From positions 124,001 through 188,000 of the forward strand of contig NZ_JACCCG010000006.1 of NCBI RefSeq assembly GCF_013410955.1: a stretch of 64,000 nucleotides of DNA, read 5' to 3'. Numbering within the stretch: position 1 is the first letter of the stretch; every line of letters starts with the position of its first letter. The notes beneath the pieces were generated by a model that did not search any database, had not been told where the DNA came from, and saw only the letters and a program-made list of their open reading frames with translations. A program made the position numbers and the translations under genes. Positions 53,648-62,315 of the stretch are shown in pieces. This DNA is from Microbacterium sp. AK009. Lineage in GTDB: Bacteria; Actinomycetota; Actinomycetes; Actinomycetales; Microbacteriaceae.

Positions 53648-54634
53648 GTGCGTCACGTCATCATCATCGGATCGGGTCCTGCCGGCTACACGGCGGCCAT
53701 CTACGCGGCCCGGGCCAACCTCGAACCCCTCGTCATCGCCAGCTCGGTCGAGGCCGGCGGCGAGCTGATGAACACCACTGAGGTGGAGAATTTCCCCGGG
53801 TTCCCCGAGGGCATCCAGGGCCCGGAGCTCATGGCCAAGATGCAGGAGCAGGCAGAGAAGTTCGGCGCCGAGGTCGTCTACGACGACGTCGTATCGCTCG
53901 ACCTCGACGGTGACGTCAAGCGCGTCACCCTGGGCAGCGGCGCATCGCACGAGGCCGAGTCGATCGTCTTCGCGACGGGCTCTGCCCCGCGCAAGATCGG
54001 CATCGAGGGCGAATCGCGCCTGTCAGGACGCGGCGTCTCGTACTGCGCCACCTGCGACGGCTTCTTCTTCCGCGAGCGCACCATCGCCGTCGTCGGCGGC
54101 GGCGACTCGGCGATGGAAGAGGCGACGTTCCTGACGAAGTTCGCCTCGAAGGTGTACGTCATCCACCGCCGCGACGAGCTGCGCGCCTCGAAGATCATGC
54201 AGGAGCGGGCGTTCAAGAACGACAAGATCGAGTTCGTGTGGAACAGCGAGGTCGTCGACATCCTCGGTGAGGAGGCCGTGACCGGTCTCGTGCTCGAGTC
54301 GACCGTCGACGGGTCGCGTCGTGAGCTCGCCCTCGAGGGCATCTTCGTCGCCATCGGCTACGACCCGCGCGTGCATCTCGTGCACGGCAAGCTCGACCTC
54401 ACCGACGCCGGGACCGTGTGGGTCGACGGGCGCACGTCTCGCACATCCGTGCCGGGCGTCTTCGCCGCCGGCGACGTCATCGACCCGACCTACCGTCAGG
54501 CCGTCACGGCCGCCGGGAGCGGCACGGTAGCAGCACTGGATGTGGAGCACTACCTCGCAGCCCTCGGCGAGGCCGGCGCGCCCGCACCCGACGTCGCGGA
54601 GATCGACGGCCTGCCGGATGCTGACGCTGCCTGA
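53648..54634 (+). CDS. trxB: Thioredoxin reductase
   Basis: 328 residues. FAD motif IIIGSGPAGYTAAIYA, redox pair Cys133-Ala-Thr-Cys136 in SYCATCDGFF, NADPH motif VVGGGDSAMEEA and the final FAD motif VFAAGDVIDPTYRQAVTAAGSG are all present. It reduces thioredoxin with NADPH. GTG start with AAAGGGG about 8 bases upstream. The SigR-type promoter at 53589 indicates induction under thiol stress. trxA follows after 94 bases. Confidence 0.97.
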   Translation: MRHVIIIGSGPAGYTAAIYAARANLEPLVIASSVEAGGELMNTTEVENFPGFPEGIQGPELMAKMQEQAEKFGAEVVYDDVVSLDLDGDVKRVTLGSGASHEAESIVFATGSAPRKIGIEGESRLSGRGVSYCATCDGFFFRERTIAVVGGGDSAMEEATFLTKFASKVYVIHRRDELRASKIMQERAFKNDKIEFVWNSEVVDILGEEAVTGLVLESTVDGSRRELALEGIFVAIGYDPRVHLVHGKLDLTDAGTVWVDGRTSRTSVPGVFAAGDVIDPTYRQAVTAAGSGTVAALDVEHYLAALGEAGAPAPDVAEIDGLPDADAA

Positions 54635-54666
54635 GGCGCCGAACCCTCGGGTACGCGGGTCGCTCG

Positions 54667-54693
54667 GGAACATCACGGCGCCCGTGAACGTTG
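54667..54693 (+). promoter_or_regulatory. SigmaR/SigH-type promoter of trxA
   Basis: GGAAC (54667-54671), 18 bases, then GTTG (54690-54693); one base from the trxB copy in the -35. It lies 35 bases before trxA, allowing independent induction of thioredoxin. Confidence 0.7.
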
Positions 54694-54728
54694 ATCACAC
54701 AGTTGGACTCGAAACGAAGGAGACACCT

Positions 54729-55052
54729 ATGACTGCGAAGGCCACCACCTCCGCCACGTTCGAGCAGGATGTCCTGAAGGCCGACGGCCCGGTGCTCGTC
54801 GACTTCTGGGCCGAGTGGTGCGGACCGTGTCGCATGGTCTCGCCCGTCCTGGATCAGATCCAGGCCGAGAACCCCGAGAAGATCACGGTTCTGAAGCTCA
54901 ATGTCGACGAGAACCCCGATCTCGCGATGAAGTACCAGATCACGTCGATCCCGGCGATGAAGGTCTTCAACAAGGGAGAGGTCGAGAAGACGATCATCGG
55001 CGCCAAGCCGAAGTTCGCGCTCGAGCAGGACCTGGCGTCCTACCTGTCCTGA
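54729..55052 (+). CDS. trxA: Thioredoxin
   Basis: 107 residues, normal length. Active site WCGPC with Cys31 and Cys34, preceded by VLVDFWAE; the cis-proline loop is ITSIPAMKVF. It donates electrons to disulphide substrates and is recharged by TrxB. GAAGGAGAC precedes the ATG. A perfect 14-bp terminator follows at 55065. Confidence 0.98.
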   Translation: MTAKATTSATFEQDVLKADGPVLVDFWAEWCGPCRMVSPVLDQIQAENPEKITVLKLNVDENPDLAMKYQITSIPAMKVFNKGEVEKTIIGAKPKFALEQDLASYLS

Positions 55053-55064
55053 GCTCCTCGCTCG

Positions 55065-55104
55065 AGAGCCCCGGTCCCGCGTTCGCCGCGGACCGGGGCT
55101 CTCG
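55065..55104 (+). terminator. Terminator of trxBA
   Basis: GAGAGCCCCGGTCC (55065-55078) pairs perfectly with GGACCGGGGCTCTC (55091-55104), loop 12 bases, 12 bases after the trxA stop. Confidence 0.88.
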
Positions 55105-55174
55105 TCGTTGACGGCGCGTGCGGGCTTTCATGCCGCGCCGGGCATGGACGCGGCGCAGGACCCGGGGATGCGAG

Positions 55175-55522
55175 TCAGGACGCGTCTGCCTGGACCGCGG
55201 CGTCCCATCGCCGATAGGGCGTGTCGGTGCCCAGCAGGCGCCAGACCGCGCGCGTCAGCGGCGGATAGTCGAGGGCGATCTGCCGCAGAACGCGGTAGTG
55301 GCGCGCGGCATTCAGGCGGACTCCGCCGTTGGCCTCGATGTGCTCGGCGCGCAGGGTGAAGACCACGAGTTCATCGACGGTCGGGAGGTCTTCCATGAAA
55401 TCCCAGGGATCCTCGCCGCCGCGAAGCCGCTCGGTGACGATCACGGAAAGCTCATCCGAGGCCTCCGCGCGCAGCAGTTCGAGACTGGCGCGTCGGCGTG
55501 GAGAGCGGTCCTGAGGAGTCAC
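55175..55522 (-). CDS. Uncharacterised small protein downstream of parB
   Basis: 115 residues, helical and charged, with no signal, helix or named motif. The middle (DPWDFMEDLPTVDELVVFTLRAEHIEANGGVRLNAARHYRVLRQI) looks like a genuine folded domain. It is on the parB strand, 58 bases after the parB stop, so it may be the third gene of the partition operon. Function unknown. Confidence 0.75.
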   Translation of the reverse strand: MTPQDRSPRRRASLELLRAEASDELSVIVTERLRGGEDPWDFMEDLPTVDELVVFTLRAEHIEANGGVRLNAARHYRVLRQIALDYPPLTRAVWRLLGTDTPYRRWDAAVQADAS

Positions 55523-55580
55523 CTGTCCAGCCTACGTGCCCTCGCTGACACTCGGCTCTCCGCCGTCGGGAGCTGTGGAT

Positions 55581-56618
55581 TCAACCGTCGCCGTAGCCGT
55601 TCTCGCCCAACTCGGCGAGGATGCGATTGAGGTCCTGGATGCTGGCGAAATCTATGCTGATCTGGCCTTTTCGAGCGGTCAGCGAGATCTTCACGCGCGT
55701 GTTGAGGCGATCACCGAGGCGTTCTGCGAGCTCGTCGAGGTGGCCGCGGCGCGCGCCGGCCTTCGGGCGCGACGAGCGGATCAGCCCGGCATCCGTGAGC
55801 TTGGCCGCGGACTCAGCCGCGCGGACGGAAAGGTCCTCGTTCACGATTTTGTCGGCCAGGCGCTGCATGGCGTCGTCGTCGGGGAGCGACAGGATGGCAC
55901 GCGCATGCCCGGCACTCAACACTCCTGCGGCCACGCGCTGCTGGACGGGAACAGGGAGCTTCAGCAGGCGGATGGTGTTGCTGATCTGCGGCCGCGAGCG
56001 ACCGATCCGCGCGGCCAGCTCTTCCTGGGTGATGCCGAAGTCCTCGAGAAGCTGCTGGTAGGCGGACGCTTCTTCCAGTGGGTTCAGCTGCGATCGGTGA
56101 AGGTTCTCCAGAAGCGCGTCACGGAGCAGGTGCTCGTCGGAGGTGTCGCGGACCACCGCGGGGATGGTCGCGAGGCCGGCCTCGCGGGCGGCACGGGTTC
56201 GCCGCTCCCCCATGATGAGCTCGTACGAGCCGTCTCCGAGGTCGCGGACGACGACCGGCTGCAGGACGCCGAACTCGCGGACGCTGTGCACGAGCTCTGC
56301 GAGGTCATCGGCGTCGAAGTGGGTACGCGGCTGACGCGGGTTCGGGACGATGGCGTGCGGGTCGACCTGCACGAGTCGTGCTCCGGGCACGGCCACGAGG
56401 TCGACGGTGTCGTCGTCCGGGGCGGCCGGCGAATTCCCGTCGGTGGGATCGGGCGCTGCAGAACCGGCGTTCGGGGCGGCGGGCGATGATGTGTCCGGGC
56501 GCTCTTCGACGGCGACCGCGCTGCGCGCGAAGAAAACGTCGGCGGGCCGGGACTCGCTGGGTTCACTGGTGGGGATCAGCGCGCCGATGCCGCGTCCGAG
56601 TCCTGTGCGCTTCGCCAT
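55581..56618 (-). CDS. parB: Chromosome-partitioning protein ParB
   Basis: 345 residues. The N-terminal ParA-interaction peptide is RTGLGRGIGALIP. The CTPase/ParB domain includes IVPNPRQPRTHFDADDLAELVHS and the GERRTRAAREAG motif. The helix-turn-helix is ITQEELAARIGRSRPQISNTIRLLKLP, and a C-terminal dimerisation region ends the protein. It loads at parS and spreads to organise the origin. It overlaps parA by one base (TGATG). Several parS sites lie within 4 kb. Confidence 0.97.
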   Translation of the reverse strand: MAKRTGLGRGIGALIPTSEPSESRPADVFFARSAVAVEERPDTSSPAAPNAGSAAPDPTDGNSPAAPDDDTVDLVAVPGARLVQVDPHAIVPNPRQPRTHFDADDLAELVHSVREFGVLQPVVVRDLGDGSYELIMGERRTRAAREAGLATIPAVVRDTSDEHLLRDALLENLHRSQLNPLEEASAYQQLLEDFGITQEELAARIGRSRPQISNTIRLLKLPVPVQQRVAAGVLSAGHARAILSLPDDDAMQRLADKIVNEDLSVRAAESAAKLTDAGLIRSSRPKAGARRGHLDELAERLGDRLNTRVKISLTARKGQISIDFASIQDLNRILAELGENGYGDG

Positions 56619-57610
56619 CAGGCGTCTCCTTCATGCTGGGTGTTGCTCTCGCGGCGGAGTACCTCCACCGCTGCTTCGCGGTACGCGACGGCCCCGGCGG
56701 ACTGACCGTCGTAGGCGATGACCGTCTGTCCGAAGCTCGGCGCCTCGGACACGCGCACGGATCGCGGGATCACCGTCTGCAGCACCTCTTTCGGGAAGTG
56801 CTGGCGCACCTCTTCGGCGACCTGCTGCGCGAGACGGGTACGCCCGTCGTACATCGTCAGCATGATGGTCGAAAGGTGCAGACGCGGGTTAAGGTGCTTC
56901 TGGATCATCCTCACCGTGCCGAGCAGCTGGCTCAGTCCCTCCAGCGCGTAGTACTCGCACTGGATGGGGATCAAGAGCTCGTGACCAGCCGCGAAGGCGT
57001 TGATCGTGAGCAGCCCTAGAGAGGGCGGGCAGTCGATGAGGACGAAGTCGAGACGCTCGGGCGTCGTGGCGAGGAAGTCGTCGACGGCGGTGCGAAGCCG
57101 ATGTTCCCGTGCGACCTGGGAGACCAGCTCGATCTCGGCTCCGGCGAGATGGATGGTGCTCGGCGCGCAGAGAAGGTTGTCAGACTCCGGACTCGTCTGG
57201 ATGATGTCCGCGAGCGGGAAGTCATCGATGAGGACGTCATAGATGCTCGGCGTGTCCGCATCATGAGGGACACCGAGCGCCGTCGAGGCGTTGCCCTGCG
57301 GATCCAGGTCGATGACGAGGACACGGGCGCCGAGCGAGGCCAGCGCGGCTGCGAGGTTGACCGTCGTCGTCGTCTTTCCGACGCCGCCCTTCTGGTTCGC
57401 GACAGTCAACACGCGGGTCTTGCCTGAGAACTGAACGTCGACGCCCTCGAGCCGGCGGCGGCGGGCCGACAGATCGGCGAGTTCGCGGGCGAGAGGAGTG
57501 TCGTCGAACGTGACGGATGCTGCGGGCGCCCGGTCTTCGGCGTGTTCCACGTGAAACGCTCCGCTCGCTTCGTTCGTCACTTGTTCCACTCTAATCGCCC
57601 GCGCGGACAT
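56618..57610 (-). CDS. parA: Chromosome-partitioning ATPase ParA
   Basis: 330 residues from the ATG at 57610 (GAGAGG 9 bases upstream). A deviant Walker A VANQKGGVGKTTTTVNLAA, switch region VLVIDLDPQGNAS and Walker B FVLIDCPPSLG show the ParA/Soj fold. It forms the DNA-bound gradient that moves ParB-parS complexes. A parS-like site (57544-57557) is embedded in the N-terminal coding part, encoding FHVEH. Confidence 0.96.
   Translation of the reverse strand: MSARAIRVEQVTNEASGAFHVEHAEDRAPAASVTFDDTPLARELADLSARRRRLEGVDVQFSGKTRVLTVANQKGGVGKTTTTVNLAAALASLGARVLVIDLDPQGNASTALGVPHDADTPSIYDVLIDDFPLADIIQTSPESDNLLCAPSTIHLAGAEIELVSQVAREHRLRTAVDDFLATTPERLDFVLIDCPPSLGLLTINAFAAGHELLIPIQCEYYALEGLSQLLGTVRMIQKHLNPRLHLSTIMLTMYDGRTRLAQQVAEEVRQHFPKEVLQTVIPRSVRVSEAPSFGQTVIAYDGQSAGAVAYREAAVEVLRRESNTQHEGDA
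57544..57557. promoter_or_regulatory. parS-like site inside parA
   Basis: GTTCCACGTGAAAC, one mismatch to the parS consensus GTTTCACGTGAAAC. Within the parA reading frame (codons for Phe-His-Val-Glu-His on the minus strand). Confidence 0.85.
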
Positions 57611-57682
57611 CCCCTGACGCCTCTCCGGCGCACCGCGCCCCCGGTGTTCTGGCATTTTCGCCATAGAATCGTTCACTCATCC

Positions 57683-58471
57683 GGTGGTCGAGTAGGCGGC
57701 ATCGCCGCCGTACCGAGACCAAGTTCCCCAGACGACGTACCTATGCCGCGGCTTCGGTGGTCGAGTAGGCGGCTGCACCACCTACCGAGACCAGGTTCCC
57801 CAGATGACCTGCCTATGCCGCGGCCCGGTGGTCGAGTAGGCGGCGCAGCCGCCGTATCGAGACCGGAACACCTCACGCCCAGGTCCGATCGACGCATCAA
57901 CCGGCCCGTGGTCGAGTAGGCGGCCCAGCCGCCGTATCGAGACCGAGGTGCCTCTCGCCCAGATCCGATGGATGCGCCCTACGTCCGGTGGTCGAGTAGG
58001 CGGCCCAGCCGCCGTATCGAGACCAACGTCCCGCTCCAGCTGTCGCGCTTCAATTCTCGACGCCGTTTCACGTGAAACACCGGCCCACATTCGGTGGTCG
58101 AGTAGGCGGCCTAGCGCCGTATCGAGCCAGAGCGTCTCACGGACAGCCCCGATCGACGCGTCGCCCATCCGGTGGTGGGGTAGGTGGCGCAGTCGCGTAG
58201 CGGGACCACCATAGCGTTCCGGCTGCCGCGCTAGATTGTCGTCGCCGTTTCACGTGAAACACCAACTCACCCCCGATGGTCGAGTAGGCAGCCCAGCCGC
58301 CGTATCGAGACCAAGGTGCCTCACGCACAGTTCTGATGAACGCGTCCCGCGTCGGGAGGCCAGGTAGGTGGCGCAGCCGCCGCATCGACACCAAGTTCCC
58401 TAGATGATCTCGACATGACCGTGTGGCCTGTCCGGCGCTTGAGTAGGCGGCGTACCCGCTATTTCGAGACC
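57683..58471. repeat. Ten copies of a 38-bp palindromic repeat, about 74-110 bp apart
   Basis: The core runs GGTGGTCGAGTAGGCGGC, then GCAGCCGCCGTATCGAGACC. Copies: 57683, 57756, 57827, 57907, 57987, 58093, 58171 (degenerate), 58275, 58354 (degenerate) and 58433. The outer arms GGTxxTCGA/TCGAGACC and inner GGCGGC/GCCGCC are complementary, so each copy can form a hairpin. The spacers themselves are similar (for example AGTTCCCCAGACGACG-like and GAGGTGCCTCACGC-like), so the units arose by duplication of one longer block. No gene is present in 57611-59173. Confidence 0.88.
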
Positions 58472-59004
58472 GAGGTGCCTCACGCACAGCTCCTACGGAT
58501 TCGCGTCACTTTGTTCCACGCGAAACACCCGCAGCTCTTTGGTCGATGCGGCGCCACAGCGCCCGTGTCGAGTCCGGGCCCATAATCACGCTCTCGTGAC
58601 AAAGCGCGAAGTGCGGCGTTTCACGTGAACCGGTGGATATTTGATGACTGGCCGGCCCGCGCTCGTGGCGGTGACGGATCGGCGTCCCCGTGCCGCAGAC
58701 CGTCGCCAACCCCGTAGGCAGTGCAACCACTGTACCGACCCAGAGCGCCGCCCAGTCTCATGGTCGGTCCTTTCCGATGTTTCACGTGAAACACAGAATC
58801 GCACTCCCAGAGAGAGCGCGAACCCCCGCGCGCAGTTCCCCGCCGACGCACGGAGGGTCACCCAGGTGGACAGCGGGCACCGCCTACGTGATGGATCGAA
58901 CCCGGCCACCAAACGAGTGCTTCGGTCGGCGTGATCCGTTCATCTTCGTTTCACGTGAAACGTATGAGCGGCCGCGCGCTGGACCACCCCGTTTCACGTG
59001 AAAC
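58065..59004. promoter_or_regulatory. Cluster of parS sites between parA and the GIY-YIG gene
   Basis: Perfect GTTTCACGTGAAAC at 58065-58078, 58247-58260, 58779-58792, 58948-58961 and 58991-59004. Imperfect copies at 58618-58631 (GTTTCACGTGAACC) and 58513-58526 (GTTCCACGCGAAAC, degenerate). These are ParB-binding centromere sites; five perfect copies in less than 1 kb make this the likely ParB nucleation hub. Confidence 0.93.
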
Positions 59005-59173
59005 GCATTTGACCCCCTCGAGCCAGCGTCGCGCAGACGGCGGCTGAGCAAACTGCTCCTCACTCGCCGACACGACACGTTCAGAAGATCTGCCGGCCAG
59101 AAGATTCATGGAGTCGTAGACGGCCACGAAGCCCGCGTGGGTGCTCGATCTGCTGATTCCCCGTCCGCAGACG

Positions 59174-59461
59174 TCATTCCGGACGCCGGGCCTTGCGACT
59201 CAGTTCGTTCAACTGCTCCAGCCGCCCATGAACAAGCGCGAGCCGTTTCGCTCGACCCCAACCCTGCACCTGCTTCTCGCGTCGGAAGGCCTCGGCGACG
59301 CTCTCGAACTCCTCGAAGTAGAGGAGACGGACGGGGAGCCGCGTCCGGGTGTACAACGAGCCCCACCCTTCGTTGTGCTGTAGGAGACGCCGATTGAGGT
59401 TGCGTGTGCTGCCGACGTAGGTCGAGCGGTCACTGCACTCGAGGATGTACATGTAGGCCAT
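59174..59461 (-). CDS. GIY-YIG domain protein
   Basis: 95 residues, a single GIY-YIG domain of the UPF0213/YhbQ-like type. YMYILECSDRSTYVGSTRNLNRRLLQHN contains the Y-Y-Y/G-S-T pattern and a conserved Arg. LLYFEEFESVAEAFRREKQVQGWGRAKRLAL follows, with Glu as the probable metal ligand. Such small proteins are predicted nucleases with no clear cellular role. It borders the parS region. Confidence 0.9.
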   Translation of the reverse strand: MAYMYILECSDRSTYVGSTRNLNRRLLQHNEGWGSLYTRTRLPVRLLYFEEFESVAEAFRREKQVQGWGRAKRLALVHGRLEQLNELSRKARRPE

Positions 59462-59582
59462 CGGACAATGGTCCGCTGCGTGACGTGTAGAAGCCGGCGT
59501 GTACGCGCAGACGTGGATAAGTCACCGGTTCACCGCTTGTGTGCAGGAAGGATCGTGGTCCGCCGGACTCTGCAGCAGGTGC

Positions 59583-59627
59583 GTGATCTCGATACGCGCC
59601 TGCGGCGCTACTCGATCACCGAAGGCG
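59583..59627 (-). repeat. Diverged inverted copy of the 38-bp repeat
   Basis: Plus strand reads CTCGATACGCGCCTGCGGCG, then CTACTCGATCACC. The complement matches the GGTxxTCGAGTAG...CGTATCGAG arms of the family at 57683-58471. It lies between the GIY-YIG gene and rsmG, in about 240 bases with no gene. Confidence 0.7.
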
Positions 59628-59700
59628 GTGGACCACCATGGACGCACAACACCGACCCGGAACGACGAGTCACCGCGGAGGCGGCTGCGGCGCTGCTCGA

Positions 59701-60372
59701 TCAGCTCGGCCGGGAGACGCAACCGAGCAGGGCGCGCGTGGGCTCGGCCAGGACACCCTCACCCAGAAGCTCGACACGCGCGTCGACGACATGGAACTTC
59801 CGCAGCTGCTTCGCTGCGGCGTCGATCTCCGCCTGAGCGTTCTGGCCTTTGAGGAAGATCAGCTCGCCTCCGTCACGCACGAGGGGCGCGGTCAACGGCA
59901 GCAGGGTACGAAGAGCGCTGACCGCGCGCGCGGTCACGGCATCGAGAACCGGACCCTCGGACCACTCTTCGGCCCGTGCCCGCACCACTTCGACGTTCGA
60001 CAGAGCGAGCGCATCAACCTGTTCGGACAACCAGGCGACCCGTCGCTCCATGGGCTCGATGAGCACCCACTGCACATCGGGACGCGCGATGGCCAGCACG
60101 ATGCCCGGGAGTCCTGCACCCGATCCGACGTCGCCCACTCGGCCGACGGGAAACAGCGGGGCGGCGATAACGCTGTTCAGAACGTGACGTGTCCACAGAC
60201 GGGGGAGCTCGAGCGGGCCGATCAGACCGCGCTCCTCACCATGCTCCGCGAGGGCACGGGTGAATCGCCGTGCCTGTTCGATCGCGACACCACCGCCGAA
60301 CAGCGTCGCTGCGACCTCAGGCTCCGCTTCCACACCCGCCGTCGTTTCACGTGAAAAGGGTTCGTCAGCCAC
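59701..60372 (-). CDS. rsmG: 16S rRNA (guanine-N7) methyltransferase RsmG
   Basis: 223 residues. LPRLWTRHVLNSVIAAPLFP, SAM motif VGDVGSGAGLPGIVLAIARPD, VLIEPMERRVAWLSEQV and VTARAVSALRTLLPL are the GidB/RsmG hallmarks. It methylates G527 of 16S rRNA. The GTG at 60372 overlaps the end of jag by eight bases. The parS-like site 60344-60357 lies in its first codons (encoding FSRE). Confidence 0.95.
   Translation of the reverse strand: MADEPFSRETTAGVEAEPEVAATLFGGGVAIEQARRFTRALAEHGEERGLIGPLELPRLWTRHVLNSVIAAPLFPVGRVGDVGSGAGLPGIVLAIARPDVQWVLIEPMERRVAWLSEQVDALALSNVEVVRARAEEWSEGPVLDAVTARAVSALRTLLPLTAPLVRDGGELIFLKGQNAQAEIDAAAKQLRKFHVVDARVELLGEGVLAEPTRALLGCVSRPS
60344..60357. promoter_or_regulatory. parS-like site inside rsmG
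   Basis: GTTTCACGTGAAAA, one mismatch to parS. It is in the 5' coding part of rsmG, about 1.3 kb from the main cluster. Confidence 0.85.
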
Positions 60373-60874
60373 GGCGGATGACGGTGTGGCGGTCAGCACC
60401 CTCGCCGTATGACTCCGACACGAGTCCTCGCTCCGCAACGATGTCGTGGATGAGCTTGCGCTCGTAGCTCGACATCGCCGGCAGCGAGGCCTGCGTCGCA
60501 CCGTCGTCCAACCGCGCGATCGCGCGGTCCACCAGCTTCTCGAGCTCCCGCTGGCGCGCATCACGCGAACCACCGATGTCGAGGATCACGCGCGACAGCC
60601 GGCCTGTGCGATTCTGCACCGCGATGCGCGTCAACTCCTGCAGCGCCTGAACGGTGTCAGGGTCCGACAGAAGGGAAAGCGATTCCCCGATGTCGCCCTC
60701 GACTGACACGTACGGCCGACCGCCGCGGACATCCAGGGTCAGATCACCGTCGACGTCGGCGATGTCAAGGAGACCCTCGATGAAGTCGGCGGCAACATCA
60801 CCCTCTTCCTCGAGCTGCTCGACAGAGGGCTCATCGCGGCGTGGGCGTGCGTCAGCGGGCGCGACGTCAGACAT
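60365..60874 (-). CDS. jag: Jag/KhpB-like R3H RNA-binding protein
   Basis: 169 residues. An acidic start is followed by a KH-like domain (EGDVAADFIEGLLDIADVDGDLTLDV, LLSDPDTVQALQELTRIAVQNRT) and a C-terminal R3H domain (LPAMSSYERKLIHDIVAERGLVSESYGEGADRHTVIRR). The Jag_N domain of firmicute homologues is absent, as usual in actinobacteria. It binds RNA with KhpA-type partners. It lies between yidC and rsmG in the origin cluster. Confidence 0.93.
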   Translation of the reverse strand: MSDVAPADARPRRDEPSVEQLEEEGDVAADFIEGLLDIADVDGDLTLDVRGGRPYVSVEGDIGESLSLLSDPDTVQALQELTRIAVQNRTGRLSRVILDIGGSRDARQRELEKLVDRAIARLDDGATQASLPAMSSYERKLIHDIVAERGLVSESYGEGADRHTVIRRG

Positions 60875-60903
60875 GGGTTTCCTTCGCGGGGGAGGGTCGG
60901 GGG

Positions 60904-61950
60904 TCAGCTTGCCGCGGGATCGGGCTTCTGGCCCGGCTGAGGATTCGGGCGCTGCTGCTTCTTGGCTCGCTGCTTGCTCATCGGCTGCTGACGCTTCGGC
61001 TGCGTCGCCTTCGCACGTTCCGCCTCCTCGAGCAGGCGCTGCTGCTCGGCCTGGAACTTCTCGATCGGGACGACCTTGCCCGACGAGTCGATGGCCTTGC
61101 CCTTGCGCGCGAGTCGCTCCTCACGCGCTTTCGCGGCATCCGAACCCGGCGTCGGCATTTCACGGATGACGAGGAACTGCTGACCCATCGTCCACAGGTT
61201 CGACACGAACCAGTAGATGACCACTCCGAGCGGGAAGAAGACGCCCGAGAACACGAAGGCGAAGGGCAGGACGTAGAGCATGATCTTCTGCATCTGGTAC
61301 GCCTGGCCGGTCTTGGCCTCGGGGGACAGGTTCTTCGAGATGATCTGCAGCTGCGTGAAGAACTGCGACACGATCATCAGCACGACGAGCGTCAGCAGGA
61401 TGATGATCGCCGTGACGTTGTTCGATTCGAAGGCGTTGATCAGCGTCTCGTGGAGCGAAGCGACGCCGAAAAGCTTGGCGTCGTAGAACTGCTGCGTGAG
61501 CTCGGCGTTGAGCAGGCCCACACCGCCGATGCCCTCCTGGACGTGCCGGGTGACGTCGTTGAGCACGCTGAACAGCGCGAAGAAGATCGGCATCTGCACG
61601 AGGAGCGGCAGGCAGCTCGACACCGGGGTGGTGCCGTGCTTCTTGTACAGCGCCATCGTCTCGCGGCTCATCGCCTCGCGAGAGAGCTGGTCGCGCTTAC
61701 CGCGATACTTCTCCTGAACTTTCCGCAGTTCAGGAGCGATTTCCATCATCTTGCGCTGGCTCTTGATCTGCCGGACGAAGAGCGGGATCAGTGCCGCGCG
61801 CACGACGATGACCAGACCGACGATCGACAGCACCCAGGTGATGCCGTCAGCGGGCGGAAGCCCCACCGCGGTGAAGAGGGCGTGCCATGCGACGAGCACG
61901 AGCTCGACCACCCATTTCAGGGGCCAGAGGATGATGCCGATGAGATCCAT
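60904..61950 (-). CDS. yidC: Membrane protein insertase YidC/Oxa1
   Basis: 348 residues. The first helix is at about 8-25, then TM helices around LFVRQIKSQRKMMEIAPELRKVQEKYRGK, PVSSCLPLLVQMPIFFALFSVLN, AIIILLTLVVLMIVSQFF and YVLPFAFVFSGVFFPLGVVIYWFVSNLW. The C-terminal tail is basic (PKRQQPMSKQRAKKQQRPNPQPGQK), typical of the ribosome-binding tails of gram-positive insertases. It inserts membrane proteins with or without SecYEG. Confidence 0.97.
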   Translation of the reverse strand: MDLIGIILWPLKWVVELVLVAWHALFTAVGLPPADGITWVLSIVGLVIVVRAALIPLFVRQIKSQRKMMEIAPELRKVQEKYRGKRDQLSREAMSRETMALYKKHGTTPVSSCLPLLVQMPIFFALFSVLNDVTRHVQEGIGGVGLLNAELTQQFYDAKLFGVASLHETLINAFESNNVTAIIILLTLVVLMIVSQFFTQLQIISKNLSPEAKTGQAYQMQKIMLYVLPFAFVFSGVFFPLGVVIYWFVSNLWTMGQQFLVIREMPTPGSDAAKAREERLARKGKAIDSSGKVVPIEKFQAEQQRLLEEAERAKATQPKRQQPMSKQRAKKQQRPNPQPGQKPDPAAS

Positions 61951-61958
61951 GTGGCGGA

Positions 61959-62315
61959 TCAGTCCTTTCCAGGGGTGGCAGGCACGACGAAGCCGTGAGG
62001 GGTGATGCCGTGACGGAAGCCGGAGCGGAGAGGGACGTCATCGACGCCGCCCTTCGCCCACGGATGGCAGCGTGCAAGTCGCGCCGCCGTCATCGCGGTC
62101 CCGACGATGGCGCCGTGCTGCTGCACCGCACCGACCGCGTAGGCCGAGCAGGACGGGTAGTACTTGCACACATCACCGTACGTGTGGGAGATCGTCGCAC
62201 GGTAGGCATGGAGAAGCCCGAGAAGTGCGTTGCGGGGAAGCAGCGGCACAGAGGACAGAACAGCGGATGCGTCGAAGCGCGCTTCGCCACGGGCATAGGC
62301 CGGCAGGACGCTCAT
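61959..62315 (-). CDS. yidD: Membrane-protein insertion efficiency factor YidD
   Basis: 118 residues. The YidD core is LLHAYRATISHTYGDVCKYYPSCSAYAVGAVQQHG, with the two conserved Cys, then ARCHPWAKGGVDDVP. The C-terminus is extended relative to E. coli YidD. The ATG at 62315 overlaps the rnpA stop by four bases (ATGA); a longer reading from 62339 is less likely. It acts with YidC, 8 bases downstream. Confidence 0.95.
   Translation of the reverse strand: MSVLPAYARGEARFDASAVLSSVPLLPRNALLGLLHAYRATISHTYGDVCKYYPSCSAYAVGAVQQHGAIVGTAMTAARLARCHPWAKGGVDDVPLRSGFRHGITPHGFVVPATPGKD

Noticed and set aside
57683..58471. Regularly spaced palindromic repeats resembling a CRISPR array
   Set aside because: The repeats vary, several are degenerate, spacing is uneven (71-106 bp between starts) and the spacers are similar to each other. 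No cas gene is present. They are duplicated palindromic units, not CRISPR.
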